Shown here in pieces: positions 1 through 13,219 of a stretch of DNA of 64,000 nucleotides. Each line of letters starts with the position of its first letter. The stretch's first letter is position 1. The notes under the pieces are model-generated. The model did not search any database. It was not told the origin of the DNA and was given only the letters and a program-made list of their open reading frames with translations. The translations under genes and the position numbers were made by a program. Origin of the DNA: Diphasiastrum complanatum (Eukaryota; Streptophyta; Lycopodiopsida; Lycopodiales; Lycopodiaceae); assembly GCA_029204225.1 (NCBI GenBank), contig CM055101.1:64070671-64134670 (forward strand). Reading direction: 5' to 3'.

Positions 1-102
1 AAATATGTCCTAACATCTTCGAAGTTTGATGCTTATGACATAGAATAATGTGCTGTGCTGTGCCTTTTGCCAAATTTTATGTTCGTGGAACTTTGATCGC
101 AG

Positions 103-1609
103 GAAGTTGGGTGAGGAAAGTGATGCAAGTGACAGTGATCTTAGAGATACAAGCAGTGACACCAGCAGTGATGGCGAAATAGATGGGATTTTGAATCATG
201 AGAGCAGTCAAAAGTGCAGGACTCCTAGTTTTTGTGGTGCAAGAAACAAGTCGAACCTATCAGAGTTTTGGTGTGGACGTAGTGCAAACGCGAACCTTGA
301 AGCTGTGATTGATGAGGAGGAAGTTTGGGAAGAACAGGAAATGCCTGGTCATCTTCTTTTCGAATATTATGAGCGAGCAGCTCCATATAGTCGAATACCC
401 CTTGCAGATAAGGTATATGGGCATAGTTCATGAATTTGAATTTTTTTAAGCTGGCAATCTGATTACCATATTGTCTGCCTAAGTTCGTCAAATAATTGAT
501 CAGACATTTGATTCACATAATATATCTTTATTTGTGTTTTCTTGGACCTTAAAAAAATGAGGGCTTGCTCGGAATTGAGCACTTTTGCGGAGAGTGGTAG
601 CTGCATTATTAATCTGAGTTCTTTTTGCAGATCTTAGAGTTATCACATGATTGTCCGAAATTGAAGACCCTTCGAAGTGTCGAACTTTTACCTGAAAGCT
701 GGTTATCAATTGCATGGTATACAACCTTTGTGCTGCATGTGTTTATGAAAAGTTTCAAATATTTAAGTCTTATGCGAATTTTACTCAAAATCGTTTGCTG
801 CATTGTTCCTAAATTAACCAATCTGCTGACCATTAGATTCTTCTGTGTTCAGTTAATTCATTTAGATTTCTAAGAGCAAAATGAAGAGATTGTTAAGATC
901 TTATTGTTTGCAGGTATCCTATTTACAGGATTCCTACAGGACCTACGCTTCGAGATCTAGCCACATCCTTTCTGACTTTTCACTCACTTTCAACTCCTTT
1001 TGAAGGTACACTCTCTACATGCCATTGATGTAAGCTGTTTATGTGCCACGGCAATATAAATTTGTAGGGGATAACATTTGAGTCTCTACAACATCAGGAT
1101 CTTTTTGTAGATAATTTTGCTTAAGTTGTATGTGATGAATTTATCTCTTTATTCAGAAGAGATATTTGTTTCGAACATCATGTGCTGACTACCCTTTTAA
1201 ATTGTGCTGATTAGTAAAGACATTCAACTTCTTGACTCTAACTTGGCCTATATGTTTATGTTAAGTTGTCAGACATCTAACTTTATGGCTTATACTTTCA
1301 ATTTAGCCTCACATGATATGCATGTGTTGACCTTTAGGTGCAAAAAATAATGCTGGTCATCCTGTTGAGAACAAGACAGTACATGGTAGGCATGTGACCA
1401 TTGACTACAAACTAGATAAAGTCTCATTGCTATCGTTTGGTCTTGCCTCCTACAAGCTTCGAGGTGCTTTTTGGACTTCGGTTGGAAGTTCTGAACGTCG
1501 AATGGCATCGGATCTTCAGGATATTGCTGAACTTTGGCTGAAACAGCATTGTGTTCAGCATCCTGACTTTGAGTTCTTTGTTTCACATACTGTAACTGGT
1601 CGGCACTGA
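103..1609 (+). CDS. DUF789 family protein, 3' four exons (5' end missing)
   Basis: Four exons join in frame: 103-412, 631-716, 914-1005 and 1338-1609 (stop TGA). All introns are GT-AG. Intron 2 splits the Trp codon of an AWYPIYRIPTG motif and intron 3 splits a Gly codon, and both rejoin perfectly. The 252 visible residues run from an acidic Ser/Asp linker, through LLFEYYERAAPYSRIPL, LKTLRSVELLPESWLSIAWY and SFLTFHSL, to the C-terminal motifs LLSFGLASYKLRGAFW and WLKQHCVQHPDFEFF. This is the order typical of plant DUF789 proteins, whose biochemical role is unknown. An acceptor AG lies at 101-102 and an in-frame stop lies further upstream at 41-43, so 103 is taken as an internal exon start; earlier exons lie outside the window. 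No frameshifts or stops were seen, so the gene is probably functional. Exon ends are inferred by eye. Confidence 0.9.
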
Positions 1610-2605
1610 GTAATGGCTTGATGCTGACTGCACCATGAGTGTACCATTAGAACTGCGGCAGTTTGTGGTTGAAATGTTCAAAGTAGGTCAGTTTAGGTTA
1701 TAGCAGTTTAAGTTTTGAGCCTTATTCCTTGTTTGGGAAGGAGGGGACATTCCCACTGTCTACTGTGCTTGTTGGCCATGGTATTTAGCTAGGGCCATGG
1801 TTGCTTCGTCTGCAGTCTGTACTTTTACAGTATGGCTAAGAAAGAGCAGCACTTTCAGTATGAATGCAGCTAGCATATACTCCTTGACATTGAAAAAAGG
1901 AACAATCAGAAAAAAAAATGTGGGATGGAAGGGTCGAGGAACCTTGTAAATCTTTGTTTTTGAAGAGCCATTCAGCTTGTCCTCTTTCTATCATAGTAAA
2001 GAAAGATGGGACATCTGCATAAGTTCCTTGTCCAGGTGAAGTTGCAGAGTCGAGAATGTTCAGTTTGCAGTAAGTTCCAATCAAAGCTCTCAGCTTCTAG
2101 ATTCCAGGAGGCTTCTAAGTACATGGTATCTATTCAGATTTGGGAGCTGAACTTAAAACGAACATCTCCTGGCATGTTGTTGGATCCCTCACGGCTGATT
2201 GCTGAGAAAAATGTGAAAAAAAATACAGCAGCTTCTTTGCGCTTTTTTCCTTTGGAGTGAAGTTGTCTTGGGAGCTTGAATCTCTTGTCTGGAATGTTTT
2301 CACTGGGGTTCTTGGCTAGAGATATTGTGGGCTTAGTACTCTGACTACCTGATACTCACTGTCTCTTCCAAGATCAAATGTTTGAAGTCTATGTTCAAAG
2401 GATGTTTTGTTGCAAGCCATTTTCAAAAGTTGATGCATTTGAGGCCTCTAAGTCAAGTTGTGGTAAAGGATAACTAGAAAATTTGGATCCTGGTTCACCA
2501 TGGGGCTCTATCACAACTTCAAGAGTGGGAGTTGGTCTTCTGTTTTATTTTCCAACAGCCCGGTACATTTTGTGATCCTTTGCTGGTGATAACCTTACAT
2601 ATTTG
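1610..2605 (+). other. 3' UTR and downstream spacer of the DUF789 gene
   Basis: T-rich sequence follows the DUF789 stop. The first several hundred bases are probably its 3' UTR, but no single polyadenylation site is decisive. Short open frames here (for example 2006-2260) have no recognisable motif and are not called. Confidence 0.4.
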
Positions 2606-2802
2606 GAAAATTTTGCAGTTTTCACTAGCAGAAAATCAAAAAATTACAATTGAACTAAGTCAGGTGCTTTGAGTTTTATATTCAAAGTGGATCAGCTCTT
2701 GCATGTTCTAGAAAATTTTGCAGTTTTCACTAGCAGAAAAACAATGGAACTAAGTCAGGTGCTTTGAGTTTTATATTCAAAGTGGATCAGCTCTTGCATG
2801 TT
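2606..2802 (+). repeat. Tandem duplication, about 105-bp period, two copies
   Basis: The copies are 2606-2707 and 2711-2802. Both begin GAAAATTTTGCAGTTTTCAC and end GGATCAGCTCTTGCATGTT. The left copy carries about 10 extra bases after the shared AGCAGAAAA; otherwise they are nearly identical, which suggests a recent local duplication. Confidence 0.85.
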
Positions 2803-5096
2803 GTATGAGTTTGATTATGTTGCAGATATGATACACTTTTAACAGCAGGTGACATCATATACATTTGAAGAGTCTCAAATTTTATTTAAATGTTAAGAGA
2901 GAGAAATATGCAACCAAAAAATCCACATGGTCTAGGGTATTGAAAGTGAGGTTTCTTTGAAATTTTCTTGCAGATTTATCTATCATCCTTGTTTTGTTGT
3001 TCGTATGTTCATGGATTTCTCAGCTATTGTATTGTTGTGTGTGTTCTTCTCATTGTAACTCTATTGACTAGTTGTGGGAGAGTCTGCATTGCATCCTGTT
3101 CTTAACGGAGCATTTATGGTTGGGAGGGTCCTTGCAAACCTATCATCCTTGTTTTGTTGGTTTGTGCGTGCATATCTGTCTGTCTGTGGGGTTCTCCTTT
3201 GGGTTTTAGCAGTTGGTCTTTCTACATTGAATGTGTTGGTTTTACTGGGTCACTCATGGTTGAAAGGCAGGAAAAAATTAGACTATGAAGTTTAGAAGAG
3301 AGAATATGTGGCGCTCTCCTTTGAGTGGGATGATTTGTTAGGATAGGGGGGTTGGAAAATTTCAAACTATAAAATTCAGAAGAGATATGGGAAGCTCTCC
3401 TTTGAGTAAGATTGTTGGTAGATGATTACTGAACTCTTTTTGTATTTTTATATCTCTATTGTTTAGTACCAAAGAGATTGGCCTGACAGGTTTTACACTG
3501 TGACTTCTGAAGATACAAAATTGGGAAAAAAGGTGCTATCAATATGCTATTTTTGACATACTCTTTACATTATGATCATATCGTACCAAAAAGTTAGGCC
3601 CCAAAGGCTTTTAGACATTTATATGGAAAGAATGTAGGTACGAAATTGAGAATAGATGTTGAAGAAGTCTCAGCAATCCATTAGCTTAGCCATATTTATT
3701 ATTTATTGGCCTTTCATGCCTAAATACAATCTTTCTAATGAGTTCACTTGTGTGCTTGTTATAGATTATTTGCGAGTTTTTGTTTTGCAAAAGGTAAGGT
3801 GTTGCACATTATAAATTTGATTCATTCTTTATGAATTTATGCATAGACTCTCAGGTCTCTGATGATGGTAAGGATGTTGTACCACATGGTACTTGTTGTA
3901 AATGTGAGTAGGGTGATGTAAAGTAGATGAGTGGATATAAGAATGGGTGTGCTTGATTTTAGGGTTGTTGAAATATTTTTCATGTTCATGTACCATTTTT
4001 ATGTCGTAGGTTATATTGAATTCGTAGGTTATATTAATTTCCCACATGTTGATGAGTTGGTGTATCATGCTTGAGGTGGGCTCGCCCACCCAAGTTCAAC
4101 TCTATGATCCCATGGGTTAATTATCCCAAAAGGCATAGTTTATGTTAGATTTGGAAACTTAAGTTCAATTTTCTATCATTTAGATTACCAAGTACGATAG
4201 TTTATGTTAAATATATTTGTCTGGTAATATGTAAAGACTTGAGATTTTTGGAAAGATACTTTTTGACACTTCTGCTAGTTAGCTTTGATTTTGTTTCATT
4301 TAATGATTTACTATGTCGAACATTGTTCTCCATTTAGATGGGTGAGAAGGTATTTTTTAATCATGTTGATGCTTGTTGCACTTTGAGCAATGGAGGGAAT
4401 GGGTGCTTTTTTTATGTAGACATATTAAATAGGCTTTTCTTGCATAAAATACAATCTTTTCAATATTTTCACTTCTGCGCATATTTGTGCAAAACGTAAG
4501 GTGGCCGCATGTAAACTCCCTACAAGGAGGACAAAACATTAAGAGTGGCAATTCCAATGTTAGTTGGTCTGGAGGTGGGACACAGAAGAAATTATTTTTG
4601 AGCTGTTTGAAATCATCATCAGTAAAGGATCTCATTGTGGAGATTATATCCAGCAATTTCTTGCATGAAAGTGGTGCTGTGGAAACCATAGCCCTCGTTT
4701 ACGTGCCACAGCCACTGTCTCTTAGAAGAATCTGCAACCGGAGGTGCAAACCCAAGCACACAGGAAATTGGACACCGTAGCGGAAAAGACTGACCTGGAT
4801 GCTGAGGAGCTGATCACCAAGCTCCGATGGGATTTTCCTGCAAAAACTGATTAGCTAAGCATATGCACGATACTCAAAAGGAAAACAATGTCTGTAAACC
4901 TGCCGAAGACACATAGATCCTGGATGAAGACGAAGGAAACCAGAGCTGAAAAGGAGGCGGACCAAACAATGTTGGCCCAATATGTTGATCACCAAGCTCC
5001 GATGTTGGCTCAATATGATAGCTTAGTTAATATGACAAAAGGAGATACTAGCTAAGACTTGACTCCCAGAGGCGTGAAGATCGAATCCCTGTTCCC
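2803..5096. other. Intergenic, no supported gene
   Basis: AT-rich sequence. The longest open frames (3074-3295, hydrophobic; 4487-4780) show no family motif and no splice continuity. A stretch at 4741-4852 is open in another frame and may be an old coding relic, but I cannot identify it. A phrase containing ATCACCAAGCTCCGATG occurs twice (near 4813 and 4988). Confidence 0.35.
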
Positions 5097-5388
5097 GATT
5101 GCCAACCAGCAAGGTGAGGTATGGTTGGAAGCCAAGTGTGTAGTAGGGAACATTGTACGTTGATTTTGTTCTCGAGTTAAAAATTGAACAAAATTATCAA
5201 AACATATCTGGACCATACTTGACTCTCTCCGATTGCCAACCAGCAAGGTGAGGGATGGCTGAAAGCCAACTGTGTAGATAGAATTGGATATGTAACAGAA
5301 AACAATGCTCAGAGCCAAGTAGATAGGGAGCTTTGTTCGGTGATTTGTTGTCGAGTTACAAATTGAACAAAATCATCAGACATCTTTT
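5097..5388 (+). repeat. Diverged direct duplication
   Basis: GATTGCCAACCAGCAAGG starts at 5097 and again at 5231. Each is followed by a similar block ending in AAATTGAACAAAAT. The right copy contains roughly 45 additional bases near 5280-5325. This is probably part of an old unidentified repeat. Confidence 0.7.
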
Positions 5389-6869
5389 GACTATACAGAT
5401 GACATTAATCAATACTACTATGAAAATTTGCAGTTTCTTTCTAACACAATCATACACAGCTTGTGGTGGCAGCCCTTGACTGGATTACTTTCCAACATAT
5501 AACCTTGAATGATCGTGTAAACATTTCATCTTTTCACATTGCTTGGAATAAGTGGTGATTATGGAGGGCAAAGTCACATATGATGGGCATAGTTGAATAC
5601 CTACTACGAGGATATATATATGGCAACATAGGTTTTCTTTTTGACAAGCGATGCTTCTGGGTTTCACACTTCCGGTGCCAACTTTGTTAGATACATCTAT
5701 AATATACTTGATTTCCTACTTAAGTATACATTTTGTCAGGCGTAAGTTTACATTTCTTTTTGGAGCTATTGAACATATTTATATCAGACATAATTATTTG
5801 CTTTCAAAGGTGATCACTTCTGTTTCTCTCTTGTATATTTAAGTCTTGTTTTAGTAGATGTTAGCAATATTATTACAAGACCTTTGAGATTAAGGATTCT
5901 AATGACATTTAAAGATGAAAGCTTTCAGCTATGCATGACATATCTCTCTCCATGGAGCTATACATGACATAGCTTAGCTCTCTCCATGGAGCCATCCCTG
6001 GCATATATAGCTCTTTATTTTTGCTTCTCTTTGTTTTATATTCCTCTCCGCTAGCTACCAAGACAGAGAAAAACCTAAGGCTACTTGTTATGTGTTGAAT
6101 GGGAAATGGGAATAAGATTACCTAATATGCAAGCATAAGCAATATAGTAAATGCCAATTGCTCCCTCCAAAAGTGCATGATAATTAAGAACTAGAGAGTG
6201 AGGACCGACACCTTGAACATGTTCTACGTATGCAAATCATCACTAAAATGCTAGATCTAAATGGGGGGCCATGGTTTTATAGACATCAATGAAGGTGAGG
6301 AAAAATGTTAGATCTTACATGTGACTCCAAAACTCTAATATCTTGAAGTGTTGGAGCATTGAGAGGTGAGCATCATCATATAATATCGAATCCACTCATC
6401 ATTGAAGCATTTGTTGATCACTATTAGGATATAGCTAGTAGAGAAGTGTGTCAAAAAAGAAGTTTTATTTGATCCACATTTCCCATTTGCTGGTTTTTCA
6501 AACAAAAACGTGCAAAGGTCCCAAACTATGCCCTAGATTGTGACAATTTTCACTTGCATTGCACCACTTTGCTATTTAATTGTTGAAGCCAAAAGCTAAA
6601 GTATAGCTACTAGCTAAGCATTATAGGTAAACCTATCTAGGCAAAGCTCTTGATTCACATATTTGTAGAATAAATGAGTTTCAATTCCAATACTCATCTT
6701 ATATAAAAAATAAGATGTCATTCCAGGGCATTTTTGGCATTGGATCTTTAAAATTAGAAAGTCAAAATTTAGGTTATTTTTTGTTAATGCAATGTTACTA
6801 GAAAGTTAGTGAGATTTAAAAAAGATGAAGAAAAATAGCAACTCAAATTAGTCTAAATATTCAAAATAT
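5389..6869. other. AT-rich intergenic DNA
   Basis: No gene or element ends were recognised. A small local repeat around CTCTCTCCATGGAGC occurs twice between 5945 and 5995. Confidence 0.35.
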
Positions 6870-6875
6870 TTTCTT

Positions 6876-7262
6876 CTTTAGAATCATTTGTAAAATAAAG
6901 TCAAAAGATTATAACTTATAATTATGTTGAAATTGCTTTGTAAATAAATAGCAGTTGAATTTAAATCTTATCCATATGCTCTGGAGATGAATGTTAGTAG
7001 AATATTCACCTCTTTAAAATTATTTGTAAAATACAGTCGTCAAAGATTTTAACTTCTAATAAATAGCAGTTGAATATTCACTTCTTTAAAATTATTTGTA
7101 AAATAAAGTCGTCAAAGATTTTAACTGCTAATAAATAGCAGTTGAATTTAAATCTTGTCCATATGCTCTGGAGATGAATGTTAGTAAAATATTCACTTCT
7201 TTAAATTTATTTGTAAAATAAAGTCGTCAAAGATTTTAACTTCTAATTATGTTCAGAATGCT
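6876..7262 (+). repeat. Tandem array of about four diverged units
   Basis: The core TTATTTGTAAAATAAAGTCG, followed by TCAAAGATTTTAACT, recurs about three times near 7018, 7089 and 7204, with an older variant near 6888. Two units also share TTGAATTTAAATCTT and the block ATATGCTCTGGAGATGAATG. Unit lengths differ, consistent with unequal duplication of an AT-rich segment. Confidence 0.75.
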
Positions 7263-7265
7263 TTG

Positions 7266-8080
7266 ATTTATATTTGTAGGCATCTTGGTAAGTCCTTTTT
7301 GTGAAGAGACACCAAGGATTTGCTTACGAGGAAAACCAAAATGGCCCTATAGGGCCAAACCACCCAATCAACAAGAAACCTATGATCAACACACAAAAGC
7401 TTCACCCTTGAGCCACAATATGTGAATGTTAGATGAGGAGGAGAGAGCAGGTAGCCAAAAGCTTAAAGCCAATAATGAGGAGGGTGAATTTCTCCATGAG
7501 TTATTATTTCTTAGGAGTGCATGTGCTTGTGCCCATGTCATCCCCCTACGCATTTAGTTCAGACAATTCTATACAAGAGTAAAGTGGCAGAAATGTATAA
7601 AACAGATAATTAGAGAAGCATACATTCATATTCACATAATTCTGAATAATAGCGGTGATAACCTCGTACTTAAAACTATCTCATTCACTATTTCTAAAGT
7701 AGCTCGATGATTTGAAGATCATTCGATAGCTAACATAAACTCTTTATCTTAAAACATGAAATCTTTTGAAATAGAACAATATCCAAAAAACAGGTAACTG
7801 TTTTTTTTTTTTTTTGCCAAAATCATGTTTTTTAATAGATTTTTTTCCGAAAACCACAAATTTTTTTGCAAACAATATGCTCTTTAGCAAAAACAAAAAC
7901 GCAACACTGTGTCAAAAAAAAATAGAATATTTAATAAAACCTTAAACTTTAAAAATGTCCAAAATAAGCAAAATACACACATTTATGGTGTTTTGATAGT
8001 CTAGATCGACTTTCATGAAAATAACTCGCAGAATACATTTGAAGCTAGTTACAATAAATCCACAAATTTCTAAAACACTA

Positions 8081-8085
<5 letters not shown>
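7266..8085. other. Intergenic, nothing recognised
   Basis: Low-complexity AT-rich DNA with a T homopolymer of about 15 near 7800. No gene or element terminus was seen. Confidence 0.35.

Positions 8086-8161
<76 letters not shown>
8086..8161. repeat. (AT)n microsatellite, about 76 bp
   Basis: An uninterrupted AT dinucleotide run. The length may not be reliable in the assembly because such runs are prone to slippage. Confidence 0.95.
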
Positions 8162-8165
<4 letters not shown>

Positions 8166-8176
8166 GTAGTAAAGAG

Positions 8177-8440
8177 TGCCCGTCGTTGACAGGCAATGGC
8201 GGCCGATTTAGGTGATGGCCGATGATTTGAAAATTCAGTATGTCGTTGACGGTTGATGACGGCCGCTCTAAGTGGCGGCCGATGGTCTAGTGGGTATGCC
8301 CATCGTTGACGGGCAATGGACAACCGATCTAGGTGACGACCGATGATTTGGAAATTCAGTATGTCGTTGTCGGGCGATGACGACCGATCTAGGTGGCAGC
8401 CGATGATCTAGTGAATATGCCCATCGATGACGGGCGACCA
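8177..8440 (+). repeat. 120-bp minisatellite, two full units plus a partial third
   Basis: Units start at 8177, 8297 and 8418 with TGCCCRTCGTTGAC-like sequence. Each 120-bp unit is itself a dimer of about 60 bp built on GTCGTTGAC...GATGACGGCCG and GGCCGATGAT. It is GC-richer than its flanks and lies between an AT and a GA microsatellite. Confidence 0.85.
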
Positions 8441-8505
8441 GACGTTGATTGCCGATGCTTTTGACGATGGCAAGAGTCTGATTGTGGATTGTTTTCTCAT
8501 GCGGC

Positions 8506-8609
<104 letters not shown>

Positions 8610-8875
8610 AGAAAGCCCGTCGATGATGGGCGATTTGGATAGGCCACTATTAGATCACGACTAATATTGTGCACCGATTGATTCAGATGTGCGACTAATG
8701 ATTTGGGTGGCGGCCAATGGTTGGGTGGCATCTTGGACAAGGGCATTGGGTGGTGAATGATGGTTTTGGTGGGCGTCAATGCTCTGGATGGAGTCCGACA
8801 GTTTGGGTGGAGGCAAAAAGAGAGGTAGGGAGATACAAAAGGAGAGGGGGGGAAGGCTGAGAGGATAGAAAGAGA

Positions 8876-10057
<1,182 letters not shown>

Positions 10058-10192
10058 ATTATTGCTATCATTGTCAGCTTTTAGTCGCTTTGTTTCTCTT
10101 CTAACTACTTCGATCCTAGTTTCCAATTCAATTCGAAGTGCTAAATGGTGCTGCAAAAACTCCTCCCTTTCTCTTTGTAAGAGTTCCTTGAG
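10058..10192 (-). pseudogene. Orphan coiled-coil exon candidate
   Basis: On the minus strand a 135-bp phase-0 open segment is bounded by a good acceptor (GATTTTGTTCTCAG before 10192) and a GTAAAT donor after 10058. It encodes 45 residues rich in Glu, Arg and Leu (LKELLQREREEFLQHHLALR onwards), as in a coiled coil of a plant nuclear protein. I found no neighbouring exons that join to it, so it may be a gene fragment carried by a transposon or chance. The family is not recognised. Confidence 0.35.
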
Positions 10193-10695
10193 CTGAGAAC
10201 AAAATCATTTAGAATCAGCACCACATGGTTGTGCACTCAAGTCTGTTGAGCTATATAAGTAGATAATATGATGTCAAAAAACTAATTGACTACAACTTTT
10301 CTTAACTTGGATATAAACATTGGTGTAATTCAAACAAAACATCACATTTTAATGTCAATAATCGAAAATGTAAGTCCTATTATCTTTTGTACATTATCAA
10401 GAACATGCACCTGCATTGAGCATGTGCATAGACAATGTTACGATGTCAGCTACTACAACATGAAGTTTGACAAACGATTTCAAGCCTTAGAAATTTGAAG
10501 CAGATAGCAAAAAACCATTTTGTCTAACATTGACAACAAAGAGCCATCCTTTTTTTTATCCCCTATATTAGACTCCAAGACAAAAATATAATTTTCTTTC
10601 TTAAAACCTTCTTTGTTTGGGTGCCATTTTCATCAAGATTTTTTTCTCATCATCTCTAAAATCTCTAAAATGGTTAAATGAATCTTGGCTTTGAT
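10193..10695. other. Intergenic, nothing recognised
   Basis: AT-rich. A 70-codon plus-strand frame at 10286-10498 has no recognisable motif and is not called. Confidence 0.3.
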
Positions 10696-11003
10696 TTATA
10701 ATAGAGAGGAGGACCCTGGCCTCTAAAGCCTATTGGTCCAATTCTGCCTCCCTAGCTATCCAGATTTAAAAAAGAGTGGGAACCCATTCAAATTGGAGGG
10801 AAACCCAACTTTATTCATGAACATGACATTTAGGCCCTGCGACATTAAAAGTCCCACAAAAAGACCTAAAGTCCTTTTATTGACTTTCTAATTATCAAAT
10901 AACTATGTGATCATCGGGTTGGACTTACACACGCAGGGTGCCAAATCCCTCTCACTTATTAACTAGGGTTAGGGTTGCCTTGGGATCCGCAAACCCTCCA
11001 ATA
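10696..11003 (-). repeat. LTR-like repeat, copy A (minus orientation)
   Basis: About 300 bp strongly match 31877-32183. Read on the minus strand the copy begins TATTGGAGGGTTTGCGG where copy B begins TGTTGGAGGG, so the TG terminus is mutated here. It runs to a TATA-like motif (TTATAAATC), where similarity stops. A purine tract abuts its start, as expected for a 3' LTR. Copy B is about 21 kb away; the two could bracket one heavily invaded element, or be independent insertions. Confidence 0.65.
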
Positions 11004-11017
11004 GTATCCCCCTTCAA
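11004..11017 (-). other. Polypurine tract next to LTR-like copy A
   Basis: The minus strand reads TTGAAGGGGGATAC directly before the LTR-like start. This is the usual form of a plus-strand primer site in plant LTR retrotransposons, and it supports minus orientation. Confidence 0.6.
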
Positions 11018-11053
11018 TACTGGTGGCGGTCCCATGACACTTGCAAGGTGTAG

Positions 11054-13219
11054 TTACTGGGGACTCTTATTGGCATCACGTCGAATCTTTATTAAATGAT
11101 ACTGCACATTCTCCATGAATTTGAGTCGGGCAGTGTTGAAATCTAAATGTGCGACAGAAAACAACGGTGGGCTCCGGCAATTCACTTTGAAGTTGTCCAG
11201 AATGTGAATCGAGATTCCCAGGAGCCTCCCATCATTGCGGCCCAAAAATACAATCTAGCCATCGACAGCTGATCCTTAATGATCTTTGACACCATTGGCT
11301 TATTTGGATCGAATGCCAAAGGAGGAAGGCAATCATCTTGTCGCGTCGCCACGGACGCCAAGAGAGTCAAATCTTTGGCAAAGAGCGCCGATTGCCTCGT
11401 TGTTGGATCGGGAGAGTGTATATACTCCCACTGGTACGCTTGTAGTGCCCAGTAGAAATCCACTAAAATTTTCCAACTGTAAGGTTGGTGGATGATTGGC
11501 CAGTTCGGCGTATGGATCGTAATTTTGTCCATGACCAATCCCAAATCCTTCCACTTATTTCTACATGGCATGGGTACGTAATGTAGATCTACGCACAATT
11601 GGCGAGGGCTATAACTCCTAATGGATTCTGGAGTTTTCTCAAAAATTGTAACTCTCCAAGCTGGCTACTTTCCCAATGCGGGTATTTTATCCAAATCTTT
11701 GTCAGCCTCTATTTCGGGGTCTTAAACTTGAGGACCCAACCACCACGTGAGGACTCATGAGGATGTTGCGCTAAAAAGCTCTGGATCTGGTCCTCGACGC
11801 TGATTGGTCTTCTGAACAATGGTGTGATCCTTAATGAAGACGGACCTGGTTGCATTGCCTATGGAACTAGCTGTTTTTCTGCAACTTCAGGGGCTCCACC
11901 CTGGTCCATGCCCAAATCCAACTCTGTATCCATAGGTGCATCGGCTTGGTGCAGAGGGGAGAATTGCGGCATGATCGGAACTGAAATTTGAGGCCCAACT
12001 TCCAACACCTGAGCAACAGCCTTTTTATATGTGTGGATGGTTGACTTTATAGGTTTCAACCTTTTTAAACAAATACGCGATTTTCGTCGGAGTGACCAGA
12101 TGATCAGGTATTTGCGTCTGTAGATACGCATCATGCTCAAGGGTGGTCACATCCAATTCACCTTGGAGACGTGTGCGATTTTGTTCAGCCATCTGCAGTT
12201 GACCCTAGAGCAGCTTCACTTGTTGCTTTGCATCCTGCATGGCCTTGTACACTTGGTCTTGGGTGGTTGTGAGGGCATTCTGCAGGGGACTGATATAATC
12301 CTCTAGGCGATCAGCCAATTGTTGTGCCTTCTTCTTTTCAGCTTCAGACTTAGCTTCGTGCTGCTTGGCAATCTTCAACTCTTTGTCTAACTGAATGACT
12401 TTCTGGCTTATGAGTGTATTCTTAGACCCCATATTGAGATGCGCTAGTCCATTTCTTTTTTTTTCTCTAGCATAGACTGGATCACTTGCGCAAGGTTTGA
12501 GACTAAACCAAGAGCATCACCAGAATCTACTGTTGTGGAGGTGGTAGCAATAGAAGGACCTGGTGATACTATCTCTGGTTGGCGTGGAACAGGTGCCTGT
12601 AACTCTTCTTCTTCAAAGAGGTCTTCTTCTTCATAGCCCTCAGGTATTGTGGCATCGAACTGCTTTGGTGATTTGACAGCTTGCCTGACCCGAATTGTGG
12701 CTGGTGCGGCTTCAACTTGATGATGTTGCCGGTTTATCGGAAAAAAATCGTCAACACCAGTAGTAGTATCATGGAATGTTTGAATCCTCTTCCAGGGGAT
12801 TGGAGTTCAAAGGGCGCAGGGCTCTAGGGCATTACAAAAACTTCTGAGACCCCAAAGGGGTCAGAATCATCGAACATGTCCATGAGATACTGGGTGTTGG
12901 GGGAAGCAGCTCCTGTGTGTGGAGGTGAGGCGGCCTGGGCAGTTGTGATGGGAATGGTAGTCCCAATGGTCACAGACTGTCCTTGAGAGGAAGCAGAGGC
13001 AAGGGAAGCATCAGAGGTGGGGGGAATAGGTAGTTCAGTGTGAATAGCAGCAGGGGGTGGAAACGCAGCTGAAGGTGTCTGCCTAGTACGACGTCGTGAT
13101 GCGGAAGGCGAGTCAGGAATGACGATCTTGCTGCGTGGACGAAGTCGACTATGTGAGCTGGATGCCTGGTGGGATGACTCTGCCGATGCATCTTCGTAGA
13201 TAGAAACCACAAAATCCAT
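11054..13219 (-). pseudogene. Broken retroelement accessory ORF with coiled coil
   Basis: Four open segments follow one another on the minus strand. 12824-13219 is Ser/Pro/Ala-rich. 12205-12432 is Lys/Glu/Gln-rich and predicted by eye to be a coiled coil. 11859-12140 is low complexity. 11182-11598 is a globular-looking stretch with LYFWAAMMGGSWESRF. Stops and frame changes separate them. The block ends just before the purine tract and LTR-like copy A, so it is best read as the 3' accessory ORF of a minus-strand LTR element, now dead. No gag, protease or pol motif is present, and the globular part matches no family I know. A captured host gene is an alternative. Confidence 0.45.

Noticed and set aside
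3074-3295. 73-codon hydrophobic ORF
   Set aside because: No family motif, no splice context, T-rich composition explains the hydrophobicity.
4990-5098. tRNA/SINE-like pair (TTGGCTCAATATGATAGC and GATCGAATCCC)
   Set aside because: The boxes are about 75 bases apart and no stems form; too weak to call.
8015-8323. Open reading frames on both strands across the AT run
   Set aside because: They consist of Tyr-Ile repeats from the dinucleotide; no protein outside the repeat.
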